Below, in pieces: positions 47,951 to 56,352 of a DNA stretch of 64,000 bases (position 1 is the stretch's first letter; the number at the start of each line of letters is the position of its first letter). The DNA is from Tropicimonas sp. IMCC34043. Lineage in GTDB: Bacteria; Pseudomonadota; Alphaproteobacteria; Rhodobacterales; Rhodobacteraceae. Under the pieces are notes generated by a model. That model saw only the letters and a program-made list of their open reading frames with translations. It ran no database searches and was not told the DNA's origin. Location of the stretch: assembly GCF_003390845.1 (NCBI RefSeq), contig NZ_QMEK01000010.1, forward strand, positions 18,714 to 82,713. Direction: 5' to 3'. The translations under genes were made by a program, and so were the position numbers.

Positions 47951-48651
47951 CCCCTGCCCCGACGGCCCCACGGGTCAGCTGCATCGTGCCGGCCTTCAAC
48001 GAAGGCCCCCGGATCGGCGCGGTGCTGGCCACCGTCACGGGCCACCCGCTGATCGATCAGGTCATCGTCATCGACGACGGGTCAACCGACGACACGGCCG
48101 CGATCGTCGAGGCGCACGAGGGCGCGACGCTGATCCGCATGGGCGCCAACGGCGGCAAGACCCTTGCGCTGGCCGCTGGCATCGCCGCGGCGGATGGACC
48201 GCTGCTGCTGCTCGTCGATGCCGACCTCTGCGGGTTGCAGGCGCAGGACCTGACCGCGCTGCTGACCCCGGTCCTGCGCGGCGACGCCGGCATGGCGATC
48301 AGCCTGCGCCGCAACGCGCCCCGGCTGTGGCACTGGATCGGGCTCGACTATATCTCGGGCGAGCGGGTCCTTGCCCGCAGTCTGATCGAGGGCGACCTGA
48401 CCGCCCTGCCCGATCTGCCGCGCTTCGGCTTCGAGGTCTGGCTGAACGGGATCGTGGTCCGCCGACAGACCCGGCTGGCCGTTGTCGCCTGGCCCGGCGT
48501 GGACAGCCCCGCCAAGGCCCGCAAGGCGGGATTGGTACGGGGCAGCCTCATGGATCTGGGCATGGTTCTGGACCTTGTGAAAGCAGCCGGACCGATGTCG
48601 TTGTTGAGCCAGATCCTGAGGATGCGCCGCCAGCGGGTGCCGTCGCCCTAG
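47947..48651 (+). CDS. Glycosyltransferase family 2
   Basis: 234 residues, starting at GTG 47947 in a GTGA overlap with the DedA stop. The GT-A fold motifs are SCIVPAFNEGPRIGAVLATV, VIDDGSTDDTAAIV and LLLVDADLCGLQAQDL, the last giving the metal-binding DxD-like site. The C-terminal 40 residues are amphipathic (MSLLSQILRMRRQRVPSP) with no membrane span. Resembles enzymes that modify lipid carriers such as dolichol-phosphate mannosyltransferases. Probably works with the GT21 and DedA proteins in one glycolipid pathway. Confidence 0.88.
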   Translation: MTPAPTAPRVSCIVPAFNEGPRIGAVLATVTGHPLIDQVIVIDDGSTDDTAAIVEAHEGATLIRMGANGGKTLALAAGIAAADGPLLLLVDADLCGLQAQDLTALLTPVLRGDAGMAISLRRNAPRLWHWIGLDYISGERVLARSLIEGDLTALPDLPRFGFEVWLNGIVVRRQTRLAVVAWPGVDSPAKARKAGLVRGSLMDLGMVLDLVKAAGPMSLLSQILRMRRQRVPSP

Positions 48652-48881
48652 CCGCCCTAGCGCCCGAACCGTCGCTGTCGAAGGGCATGGGGGTCCGGCT
48701 CGGCCGGACGGCGGACACCAGCACCACGGTCCTCGCACAGGACCCCGCCGAGGCGGCGGCATGAGCGACGCGGCCCTCTCCGAGGGCGTGCGGGCGGCGC
48801 CAGACCACAGCAATCGCATGGGCCGACGCCGGATACAGAGCCGGCGCCCGCGACGGGAGGGAAGCGCCCCACGTTCTCCGA

Positions 48882-48899
48882 GCGCCGGAAGTCCGGCGC
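48882..48899. terminator. Hairpin at the 3' end of the TRAP operon
   Basis: Arms GCGCCGGA (48882-48889) and TCCGGCGC (48892-48899), 24 bases past the dctP-like stop on the minus strand, in the 271-bp gap between convergent operons. No T-run. The rest of the gap has a few short open frames without coding character. Confidence 0.4.
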
Positions 48900-48922
48900 C
48901 CGGATCGCCTGTCACCCGCGTA

Positions 48923-49915
48923 TCACTTGGCGGCTTCGGCCATGAGGCCCGTCGCCGTCACCGCCCATTCCTCGCCTCCGACCGAGGGGTAGAGGTTCTG
49001 CCAGATGCCCCGGGCCGCATCCCGCCAGGCTTCCTCATCCTTCGGAGGCCCGGACAGGACCATACCCTTTTCCGCCAGGAAGGTCATGGCCTCCTCGGTC
49101 TGGACGGCATTCGCCGCCCGGCCGATCTGAACCGCCTCGGCGCCGGCGCGGCTGACAGCGTCCTGAAGATCGGGCGGCAGGCCTTGATAGAACTTTTCGC
49201 TGATCAGCAGCGGGCCGGTCCAGATCATGTAGTGGATTTCGGTGATGTATTTCTGGATCTCGTAGAACTTCGAGGTCTGGGCCGTGGTGTAGGGGTTTTC
49301 CTGACCGTCGATGACGCCCTGCTGTAGCGCGGTAAAGACCTCGCCCCAGCCCATCGGGATCGGATCGATGCCCCACGACTGGAAGGTGGCGATGACGATC
49401 TCGTTCGGCGAGACCCGGATCTTCAGACCCTTCAGGTCTTCCAGCGTCTCGACCGGGCGGACCGAATTGGTCAGGACCCTGAACCCCTTTTCGAGGATGC
49501 CAAGAAACCGCAGGCCGCCTTCCTGCGTGATGCGGTCGTTCATGGGTTCGAGGATGGCATCGAGGCCGGCATGGGCCTCTTCGCTGCTGGTGAAGAGATA
49601 GGGCAGCAGCAGCACGCCGACAGAGGGCGCCACCGGATGGACATTGGCCATGGCCGGTATCTGGGCCTGGATCGTGTTGTTGCGGACGGCGCGGACAACC
49701 TCCTCCTCGCTGCCGAGCTGGTTCGAGGGGAAGATCTGAACCTTGATCCGCCCGTCCGAATACTCATCCACCTTTTCCGCGAATGCCATTGCGGTGATAT
49801 GGGTCGGGTTGGTCTCGTTGTCGCCATGCGACAGACGGATCGTGTAATCCTGTGCCACGGCCCCTGTCGCGAGACCCGCCAGAGACAGCGCAAAAGCGCC
49901 AGCTTTGAGTAACAT
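48923..49915 (-). CDS. TRAP transporter solute-binding protein (DctP family)
   Basis: 330 residues with signal peptide MLLKAGAFALSLAGLATGAV, cleaved near residue 22 (AVA-QD). DctP/SiaP hallmarks: YTIRLSHGDNETNPTHITAM, GRIKVQIFPSNQLGSEEEVV, LKGLKIRVSPNEIVIATFQS containing the conserved ligand-binding arginine, and EVFTALQQGVIDGQENPYTT. ATG 49915 has AGGGAGGA upstream. Last gene of the three-gene dctQ-dctM-dctP order. The surrounding sugar genes suggest a sugar, sugar acid or polyol as the ligand rather than a dicarboxylate. Confidence 0.93.
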   Translation of the reverse strand: MLLKAGAFALSLAGLATGAVAQDYTIRLSHGDNETNPTHITAMAFAEKVDEYSDGRIKVQIFPSNQLGSEEEVVRAVRNNTIQAQIPAMANVHPVAPSVGVLLLPYLFTSSEEAHAGLDAILEPMNDRITQEGGLRFLGILEKGFRVLTNSVRPVETLEDLKGLKIRVSPNEIVIATFQSWGIDPIPMGWGEVFTALQQGVIDGQENPYTTAQTSKFYEIQKYITEIHYMIWTGPLLISEKFYQGLPPDLQDAVSRAGAEAVQIGRAANAVQTEEAMTFLAEKGMVLSGPPKDEEAWRDAARGIWQNLYPSVGGEEWAVTATGLMAEAAK

Positions 49916-49926
49916 GTCTTCCTCCC

Positions 49927-51216
49927 TTAGATATATCCGAGAACGGATGGCAACCACAGCGACAGCGCGGGCACGAAGGCCACCAGAAGCATCACTGCGG
50001 ATTCGGTAAGAACGAACGGCATTGCGCCACGCGAGACCTCTTCGAGACTGGCCTCGCCTATCTCGCCGGTAACGAACAGGTTCACCCCGAGCGGAGGGGT
50101 CTGATAGCCAATCTCGCAGGCGATCACGAACATGACCCCGAACTGGAGCGGATTGAGCCCCGCGCCTATCGCGAGCGGCAGCAACAGCGGCGTCAGTATG
50201 ACGATCTGGGCGATCGTCTCCATCCACATGCCGACGAACAGCAGAATGAACGCGATCACCAGGATCATCAGCGGCTGGCTGGTGATCGAACCGCTCATGA
50301 ACTCTGTCACCTGTTGCGGGATCTGGTGCAGCGCCATCAGCCGGCCAAAGACAAGGCCGGTCGACAGGATGATCAGCACCGTGCCGGCGATCTTGGCGGT
50401 CTGGATCAGGCACTCGTAGAAGCCGCGCAGGTCGAGCACCCGGTTGATCACCGCGCCGACGAAGATCGCATAGAGCGCGCCGACGACCGAGGCCTCGGTC
50501 ACCGTGAACAGGCCGCTGTAGATACCGCCGAGGATCACCACGGGCGCGAACAGAGCCCAGCGGGCCCGCACGAGGGAGGCCCGGATCTGCTGGCCGCGAT
50601 CGCCTTCGACCTTGGCCGAGCCAAAGCCGTTGCGCCGGCAGATGAGCTTCGATGTGCCATAGATCACGGTGGCCAGAACAATGCCCGGCAGGATCCCGGC
50701 GACGAACAGCCCGGTGATCGAAACCTCGGCCGTGACGCCGTAGATGATCATCGGGATCGAGGGCGGGATGACCACGCCAAGCCCGCCCGCCGAGGCGGAA
50801 AGCCCGGTCGCAAAGCTGCGGCTGTAGCCATCCTTCACCATGGCCGGGATCATGATCGACCCGATGGCGGCGGCCGTCGCGGGCCCTGAACCGGTGATCG
50901 CGGCGAACAGCGAACAGCCAAGCACCGTGACCGTGCCCAGACCGCCCGGCCGGTCGCCGACGATGGCGCGCGATAGGCCGATCAGATCATTGGTCAGACG
51001 CCCCCGCTCCATCAGCGTGCCGGCAAAGATGAACATCGGAATGGCGATGAGCGTGAAGGAGTCGATGGCGCTGAAGGCGTTCTGCGCAATATACTCCAGC
51101 GGCAGGCCCAGCGTCAGGATCGCCGCCAACGACGCGATCCCGAGCGCTGCCGCAACCGGCATGCCGATCAGCAGCGCGGCGACAAACGCCAGAATGATGA
51201 TGAGCGTGGGCGACAT
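49927..51216 (-). CDS. TRAP transporter large permease (DctM family)
   Basis: 429 residues with about twelve membrane segments. Typical DctM features include GIPMFIFAGTLMERG-like sequence (here IPMFIFAGTLMERGRLTNDL), GLSASAGGLGVVIPPSIPMI, VNLFVTGEIGEASLEEVSRG and the closing LVAFVPALSLWLPSVLGYI. It couples sodium or proton gradients to uptake of the DctP-bound solute. Separated from dctQ by three bases and from dctP by eleven, so one operon. Confidence 0.94.
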   Translation of the reverse strand: MSPTLIIILAFVAALLIGMPVAAALGIASLAAILTLGLPLEYIAQNAFSAIDSFTLIAIPMFIFAGTLMERGRLTNDLIGLSRAIVGDRPGGLGTVTVLGCSLFAAITGSGPATAAAIGSIMIPAMVKDGYSRSFATGLSASAGGLGVVIPPSIPMIIYGVTAEVSITGLFVAGILPGIVLATVIYGTSKLICRRNGFGSAKVEGDRGQQIRASLVRARWALFAPVVILGGIYSGLFTVTEASVVGALYAIFVGAVINRVLDLRGFYECLIQTAKIAGTVLIILSTGLVFGRLMALHQIPQQVTEFMSGSITSQPLMILVIAFILLFVGMWMETIAQIVILTPLLLPLAIGAGLNPLQFGVMFVIACEIGYQTPPLGVNLFVTGEIGEASLEEVSRGAMPFVLTESAVMLLVAFVPALSLWLPSVLGYI

Positions 51217-51219
51217 GGA

Positions 51220-51714
51220 TCACATCTCCTTCTGGGCATCGGTCATGTCGATCTCGCCAAGCCAGCGGCGGCGGATGTTGATGAGGATGCGGAATGAGAG
51301 AAGCGTGAAGGCGATCGGAATGATCGAGAACACCCAGACCAGATTCACCTTCGTCGTGGGCATCCGGTACGGAAATTCGATCAGCGACAGCGAATAGATC
51401 GTGGCGCCATAGATCACCGTGGCATTGAAGGCCACCCAGACGAGATCGGCAAAGCTCAGGATCAGCTTGCGTATCCTGACGGGGAACAACGTCAGATGCT
51501 GCGCGACGCGGATATGCTTGTCGTCCACCGCGGCGACCAGCACGCAGGCATAGACCGCCCAGACAAAGACCATGCGGATCACTTCCTCGAGCCAGGAAAT
51601 GGTAATCCCGAAACCGGATCGCAGAACGACCTGAGCCGTCATCGTTGCGAGCAGTGCGGCCAGAAAAACGGCAGCAAAAACACCCTCGACATGCCAGCGC
51701 GGCTTGCCTGTCAT
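51220..51714 (-). CDS. TRAP transporter small permease (DctQ family)
   Basis: 164 residues, four membrane segments, including WLEEVIRMVFVWAVYACVLV and the DctQ motif with DDKHIRVAQHLTLFPVRIRK. The start at ATG 51714 is supported by GGAGG at a spacing of eight; a frame open upstream to 51759 lacks this. First gene of the TRAP operon; a LacI-type operator is 58 bases upstream. Confidence 0.92.
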   Translation of the reverse strand: MTGKPRWHVEGVFAAVFLAALLATMTAQVVLRSGFGITISWLEEVIRMVFVWAVYACVLVAAVDDKHIRVAQHLTLFPVRIRKLILSFADLVWVAFNATVIYGATIYSLSLIEFPYRMPTTKVNLVWVFSIIPIAFTLLSFRILINIRRRWLGEIDMTDAQKEM

Positions 51715-51771
51715 TACGTGATCCTCCCTGTCGCCACGCCCGAGGGAATGGCGATCCACCCACCGAAATGA

Positions 51772-51785
51772 TGTAACCGCTTACA
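51772..51785. promoter_or_regulatory. LacI-family operator between TRAP and lacI-type genes
   Basis: TGTAACCGCTTACA is a 14-base palindrome with a central CG, the classic LacI-family layout. It sits 57 bases upstream of the dctQ start and 93 bases upstream of the regulator start. A near-identical site at 54634-54647 sits in the second divergent promoter of the same locus, which strongly supports both as binding sites of the regulator at 51879. Confidence 0.82.
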
Positions 51786-51878
51786 TTTTCTGTCAAGGCT
51801 TTCTTCTTGCCCGGTTGCCATACCCGCGAATTTGGTGCTTTGATCCGAACGGGGTATGGTTTCATTTGAGGATTGCCG

Positions 51879-52949
51879 GTGGACGAAACGGATCAGCGCG
51901 TTCCACGCAATCGCCGCGGGTCGAATGCAACGGGCATCCGGGATGTGGCGCGGCTGGCGGGCGTGTCGACTGCGACCGTGTCGCGCGCCTTCAATGCGCC
52001 CGAGACCGTCAGCGAGAAGATCCGCCAGCAGGTCGAACAGGCCGCGCGCACGCTGTCCTATATCCCCCACAATGCTGCGAGGGCGCTTTCCTCGCAACGC
52101 TCGCGGACCCTGGGGATCGTGATTCCCACCGTCCAGAACTCGATCTTCGCCGAACAGGTCGAATGGCTGCAGCGCCGTGCGCTGTCGCATGGCTACACGA
52201 CACTCGTCGCGCATTCCGGCTTTACCTCGTCGGGCGAGGCCGAGCAGGTGCGCCAGCTTGTCCGGAACGGCATCGACGGGATCATGCTTGTCGGGGCCGA
52301 TCACCTGGCCGAGGTCTACAGCCTGCTGCAATCGCGCAGGATCGCCTATGTGAATACCAGCGTCTGCGATCCGGCGTCGCCCCACCCCAGCGTCGGCTTC
52401 GACAACGGTGCCGCCATGGCGCACACGACGAACTATCTGCTCAGCCTCGGGCACAGGAACATCGGCGTCATCAGCGGCGACATCCACAACAGCGACCGCG
52501 CGCGCCTCAGGCTGCAGGGCGTGCTGCGGGCAATGGCCGAGGCCGAGGTCGCATTGCCGAACGAGCGGATCGCCCACAGCGACTATTCGATGGAGGCCTC
52601 GCGCGCCGCCTGCCGCGATCTGCTCAGCCGGGCCCCCGAGACCACCGCCATCATGTGCCACAATGACGTGCAGGCCTTTGCGGCGTTGCTGGAACTGCAG
52701 CGGCTTGGCTTTGTGGTGCCGCGCGATATCTCGGTCACCGGGTTCGACGATCTGGAATGGGCGCGGCATCTGCAGCCGGCCTTGACCACAATCCGCGTGC
52801 CCTGGGGGCGCATGGCACAGATTGCCGCCGACATGCTGGTGGCCCAGCTCGACCGGGTAGAGTACCGCCATTCGACCATGCTCGACTTCGATCTGGTGGT
52901 GCGGGAGTCGACGGCGCCCCCGCGGCCCGCGGCGCAATCCGGCATCTGA
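51879..52949 (+). CDS. LacI-family transcriptional regulator
   Basis: 356 residues from GTG 51879. The N-terminal helix-turn-helix is GIRDVARLAGVSTATVSRAF and the hinge helix SYIPHNAARALSSQRS follows. The periplasmic-binding-protein-like effector domain has TLGIVIPTVQNSIFAEQVEW and a C-terminal FDDLEWARHLQPALTTIRVP. GAGGA lies six bases before the GTG; the alternative TTG 51873 would have no spacing. It is expected to repress the TRAP, kinase and epimerase-SDR-aldolase genes through the two operators and be released by a sugar or sugar phosphate. Confidence 0.93.
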   Translation: MDETDQRVPRNRRGSNATGIRDVARLAGVSTATVSRAFNAPETVSEKIRQQVEQAARTLSYIPHNAARALSSQRSRTLGIVIPTVQNSIFAEQVEWLQRRALSHGYTTLVAHSGFTSSGEAEQVRQLVRNGIDGIMLVGADHLAEVYSLLQSRRIAYVNTSVCDPASPHPSVGFDNGAAMAHTTNYLLSLGHRNIGVISGDIHNSDRARLRLQGVLRAMAEAEVALPNERIAHSDYSMEASRAACRDLLSRAPETTAIMCHNDVQAFAALLELQRLGFVVPRDISVTGFDDLEWARHLQPALTTIRVPWGRMAQIAADMLVAQLDRVEYRHSTMLDFDLVVRESTAPPRPAAQSGI

Positions 52950-52960
52950 CCCGACCGGGG

Positions 52961-54577
52961 TCAGATCCGGCTCAGGACGGCCGCGCTGTCGATCACACCC
53001 CGCGGGGCCACATCCTGCGCCGCGAGCAGCTCCTGCAAAGCAACGATATCCGCTTTGGTCATCCACCATTCCGGCCTGATATCTGCGCTCAGGATGCCCT
53101 TGGCGATTGCGAGGGGATCGGCGCAGTCCGAAAGATCGATCAGCAGTTCATGCCGGGTCTCCGCCGCTATGGCGGCCAGAGCGGCGACAACAGCGGCATC
53201 CTCGACCGCATCCCCCTGCAGCCAGATGACATGCTCGCGCGGCCAGGCGCGGATCTGCCGCATCAGCCGTATGCCATCGGCAAGTCCGGGGCCAATCTCG
53301 ACCGCGCGCGCAATCCAGTGGCGCCGGCCGGTGAAAGGCGCAAGCTCGCCGAAGCTTTCCGTTGCCGGCCAGAGCAGCCCGTCGATCCGACCGCCCGCCA
53401 GAGCCTCCGCAATGGCCTCATGGGGCCTGCCCGCCGCCCTTGCGTCAAGCAAAGCGCTCGGTACGGGTTTGTCCTGCCGGCCCAAAGTGGCGTGCAGATT
53501 GCGCATTCGGGCATCGTCATCGGGTGTCCTGATCCCGCCCTGCGCCATGAAATGCGCGATCTCGCGATCCGACGGCGCAGAATCGGAACAGCCATGGCGT
53601 GCCACATTGATGGCGCCGCAGGCGTTGCCGATACGGCAACTGTCGAACAGGCCCTTGCCATTCAGCCATCCGGCGGCAAGCCCCGCCATGAAACTATCCC
53701 CTGCCCCTGCGGTATTCATCACCTCGACGCCAAAGCCCGGCACGATCAGCCCCAGTTCGATGTCCTCGGGGATGTCGCCGTCGAAGCTGACGCAGCCCAG
53801 CGGACCGCGCTTCAGCACGATGGTGGCGTCGCTTTGGCCGCGAATGGTGCGCACCGCCGTCAGATCGTCGCGGGCGCCACCGACGATGGCAATCTCTTCT
53901 TCCGTCCCGACGATCAGGTCGAACTCCGGCACGAACTCGGCGAAGGCTTCGGTCACGGCCCGCGATTCGACATAGGCAGCCTCGCCGCTGCCATGGCCGA
54001 CCAGACCCCAGAGCGCGGGTCGATAGTCGACATCGAGCGCAAGCGCACAGCCGGATTCGCGCGCCAGCCGGATCGCCTTGCGGCTCGCGCGGCGCAGCGC
54101 CTCGGTCGCAAAGAACGACCCGTTGATCAGCAAGGCACGGGACGATGCAAAGAGATCGGCATCGAGATCCTCCTCGCAGAGGTTCAGATAGGCGCCGCCC
54201 TCGGTGAACAGGTCGCGCGGAAAGGTATGGCTGTCGCGCACCCCGAGAATACAGAGCGGTGTCGGCGCCTTCGGGTCCGCGATCACGTTGCGGGTGTCGA
54301 CGCCATTGCGCTGCAGGGTTTCGCGCACCAGCCGCCCCATGTGGTCATCGCCAACCCGCAAGATCATCGCCGTCCTGAGGCCGAGCCGCTGCACGCCGAC
54401 ACAGATATTGGTCGCACTGCCCCCGATATAGGCCGAGAACGAGATCGCGTCCTCCAGCCGCCCGCCGAGTTGATCGGCGTAAAGATCGGCGATGCCGCGT
54501 CCGATGCAGATCAGATCGATCTGCCGTCCCGCGGCGTCCGGCACTGCGGCCGCAAAGCCCTTCCTCGATTGTGACAT
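52961..54577 (-). CDS. PfkB-family sugar kinase with C-terminal DUF2090-like domain (IolC-like fusion)
   Basis: 538 residues. The first 345 form a ribokinase/PfkB kinase close to 5-dehydro-2-deoxygluconokinase IolC: ICIGRGIADLYADQLGGRLE, SAYIGGSATNICVGVQRLGL (signature 1), and NTAGAGDSFMAGLAAGWL with catalytic D294 (signature 2). Residues about 380-535 form a second domain. Its end, ADIRPEWWMTKADIVALQEL followed by APRGVI, resembles the end of the DUF2090 aldolase-like domain fused to IolC in many proteobacteria, but the domain is shorter and diverged. It would phosphorylate the ketose product made by the adjacent epimerase/SDR. Divergent from the epimerase operon. Confidence 0.85.
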   Translation of the reverse strand: MSQSRKGFAAAVPDAAGRQIDLICIGRGIADLYADQLGGRLEDAISFSAYIGGSATNICVGVQRLGLRTAMILRVGDDHMGRLVRETLQRNGVDTRNVIADPKAPTPLCILGVRDSHTFPRDLFTEGGAYLNLCEEDLDADLFASSRALLINGSFFATEALRRASRKAIRLARESGCALALDVDYRPALWGLVGHGSGEAAYVESRAVTEAFAEFVPEFDLIVGTEEEIAIVGGARDDLTAVRTIRGQSDATIVLKRGPLGCVSFDGDIPEDIELGLIVPGFGVEVMNTAGAGDSFMAGLAAGWLNGKGLFDSCRIGNACGAINVARHGCSDSAPSDREIAHFMAQGGIRTPDDDARMRNLHATLGRQDKPVPSALLDARAAGRPHEAIAEALAGGRIDGLLWPATESFGELAPFTGRRHWIARAVEIGPGLADGIRLMRQIRAWPREHVIWLQGDAVEDAAVVAALAAIAAETRHELLIDLSDCADPLAIAKGILSADIRPEWWMTKADIVALQELLAAQDVAPRGVIDSAAVLSRI

Positions 54578-54633
54578 GCTTCCTCCGATCGCGCAGCACC
54601 GCTGAAATCATCTTCCACGCAACGCCCATCTTG

Positions 54634-54647
54634 CGTAACCGGTTACA
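54634..54647. promoter_or_regulatory. LacI-family operator between the kinase and epimerase genes
   Basis: CGTAACCGGTTACA, with a perfect 12-base core GTAACCGGTTAC (54635-54646). It lies 57 bases upstream of the kinase start and 44 upstream of the epimerase-like start, so it can serve both divergent promoters. It matches the operator at 51772-51785 at 12 of 14 positions. Confidence 0.82.
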
Positions 54648-54690
54648 TTTTGCAAGAGTGTGCTTCGGTAGGGTTGAGGAAAGAAGACAG

Positions 54691-55542
54691 ATGGTCAGAA
54701 CAGCCATCCATGCCGGCGTTTGGTCCACAGATCCCGCACCCGATGCGGTCGCGCGGGTGTTGGAATCGGTCTCGGCGACCGGCTTCGACTGTCTGGCGCT
54801 GCCCCTGCGCGATCTGCCCCGGATGCAGCCCCGGGCGCTGGCGGCGCGCTTTCGCGAGGCCGGTATCGGCGCGCTCGGTACCGCGGGCCTGCCGCCCGGC
54901 TGCGATGTCAGTTCGGACGACAGCGACCAGCGGCAGCGCGGCGAGGAGCACCTGCTGCGGGTCATTGCCGTGGGCGCCGAGATCGGCGTCGAACAGATCA
55001 GCGGCGTTCTTTACGGGGCACTCGGTCATGCTGCCCGCCTGCCCGATCCCGACGCAATGCTGCGCAGCGCCGAGGTTCTGCATCGCGTCACCGCGGTCGC
55101 CGCGACGGCGGGTGTTAAGCTCTGCGTCGAGCTGGTGAACCGCTACGAAACGGCGCTGCTCAACACCGTCGAGCAGGCGCTGGGGTATCTGAGGCTGGTC
55201 GATCATCCCAACCTTCGCCTGCATCTCGACACCTATCACATGGCCATCGAAGAACGCTGCCCGGAGGCGTCGCTGCGTCGCGCACTGCCCGTGCTTGGCT
55301 ATTTCGAACTGGACCAGAGCCATCGCGGGCGGCTCGACAACGGCTCGCTCGACCTGCGCGCCATGTCTGCCCCGATCCGGACGTCCTATGACGGTCTGGT
55401 CGGGGTCGAGGCCTTCGCGCGCGCGCGGCTGGCGCCCTCGCATGCCGATGTGCTTGCGATCTGGTGCGATCATTTCGACGACGGCACCGCCCTTGCCCAC
55501 CACGCGCAGGCGCTGATCCGGGAAATCTTTGACCACCCGTGA
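54691..55542 (+). CDS. Sugar phosphate isomerase/epimerase, ketose 3-epimerase-like TIM barrel
   Basis: 283 residues. The layout matches D-tagatose/D-psicose 3-epimerases: metal ligands E147 (CVELVNRYET), D180 (HLDTYHM), H211 (LDQSHRGRL) and E240 (GVEAF), with the ENHRG-like turn as DQSHRG. It likely interconverts ketohexoses or a related ketose at C3 using Mn or Co. GAGGAAAG lies before ATG 54691; the frame is open further upstream, but the operator occupies that region. First gene of epimerase-SDR-aldolase. Confidence 0.85.
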   Translation: MVRTAIHAGVWSTDPAPDAVARVLESVSATGFDCLALPLRDLPRMQPRALAARFREAGIGALGTAGLPPGCDVSSDDSDQRQRGEEHLLRVIAVGAEIGVEQISGVLYGALGHAARLPDPDAMLRSAEVLHRVTAVAATAGVKLCVELVNRYETALLNTVEQALGYLRLVDHPNLRLHLDTYHMAIEERCPEASLRRALPVLGYFELDQSHRGRLDNGSLDLRAMSAPIRTSYDGLVGVEAFARARLAPSHADVLAIWCDHFDDGTALAHHAQALIREIFDHP

Positions 55543-55576
55543 CCTGCATCTGCGGGCCCGAACATGGAGGAAAGTC

Positions 55577-56320
55577 ATGTCCAATCAACAGCCGCGCCTC
55601 GCGCTCGTCACCGGGGCTGCCGGCACCATCGGTCAGGCCATCACGCGCCAGCTTGTCGCCGATGGTCACAAGGTCATCGCGCTCGATCTGAAGGCCGATC
55701 TGGTGCAGCCGCTGGTCGACGAGATGCCCGGCCGGGTGATCGCCGTCGGTACCGACATCTCGGATGCCGCCGCGCTGGAACCGCTCTGCACGCAGCTCCG
55801 CAAAGACCACGGGGCCGTGCAGATCCTGGTGAACAACGCCGGCATCCTGTCGAACAACAAGGCGGTCGAGACCGAACCAGAGGAATGGCGCCGCATCATG
55901 TCGGTCAATCTGGACGGCGCCTTCTATCTGACGCGGCTGCTTCTGAACGACATGCGGGCGGCGCGTTGGGGCCGGATCGTCAACATCTGCTCGCTCGGGA
56001 TCAAGACCGGCGGGTTGACTGCAGGCACGGCCTATGCGGCGTCAAAGGGGGGCTTGGGCGTGCTGACCTTCTCGCTCGCGCGCGAAACGGCGCCCTACGG
56101 GGTCACCGTCAACGGCATCGCGCCGGGCTATGTCCTCACCCCGATGGTGACCGAACAACTGAACGAGGAGCAGCGTCAGAAGCTCTTGCGCGACATCCCT
56201 GTGGGGCGTTTCTGCGGCGCCGACGAGGTGGCGCATCTGGTGTCCTATCTGGCCGGGCCGAATGCCGGTTTCATCACCGGCGAGATCGTCGACATGAACG
56301 GCGGCCTGCACATGGATTGA
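55577..56320 (+). CDS. Short-chain dehydrogenase/reductase (polyol/sugar type)
   Basis: 247 residues, classical SDR. Cofactor motif TGAAGTIG at about 10-17, NNAGIL around 87-92, active-site YAASK in LTAGTAYAASKGGLGVL, and C-terminal ITGEIVDMNGGLHMD. It probably oxidises a polyol to a ketose or reduces a keto sugar in the pathway encoded here. GGAGGAAAG precedes the ATG, 34 bases after the epimerase stop. Confidence 0.9.
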   Translation: MSNQQPRLALVTGAAGTIGQAITRQLVADGHKVIALDLKADLVQPLVDEMPGRVIAVGTDISDAAALEPLCTQLRKDHGAVQILVNNAGILSNNKAVETEPEEWRRIMSVNLDGAFYLTRLLLNDMRAARWGRIVNICSLGIKTGGLTAGTAYAASKGGLGVLTFSLARETAPYGVTVNGIAPGYVLTPMVTEQLNEEQRQKLLRDIPVGRFCGADEVAHLVSYLAGPNAGFITGEIVDMNGGLHMD

Positions 56321-56352
56321 GGCGCGATGCAAAAACGGAAAGGAGCGTCGCG

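Noticed and set aside
48652..48922. A possible small gene in the gap between convergent GT2 and TRAP operons
   Set aside because: Open frames here have no ribosome-binding site and continue from or run antisense to neighbours; only a hairpin is supported.
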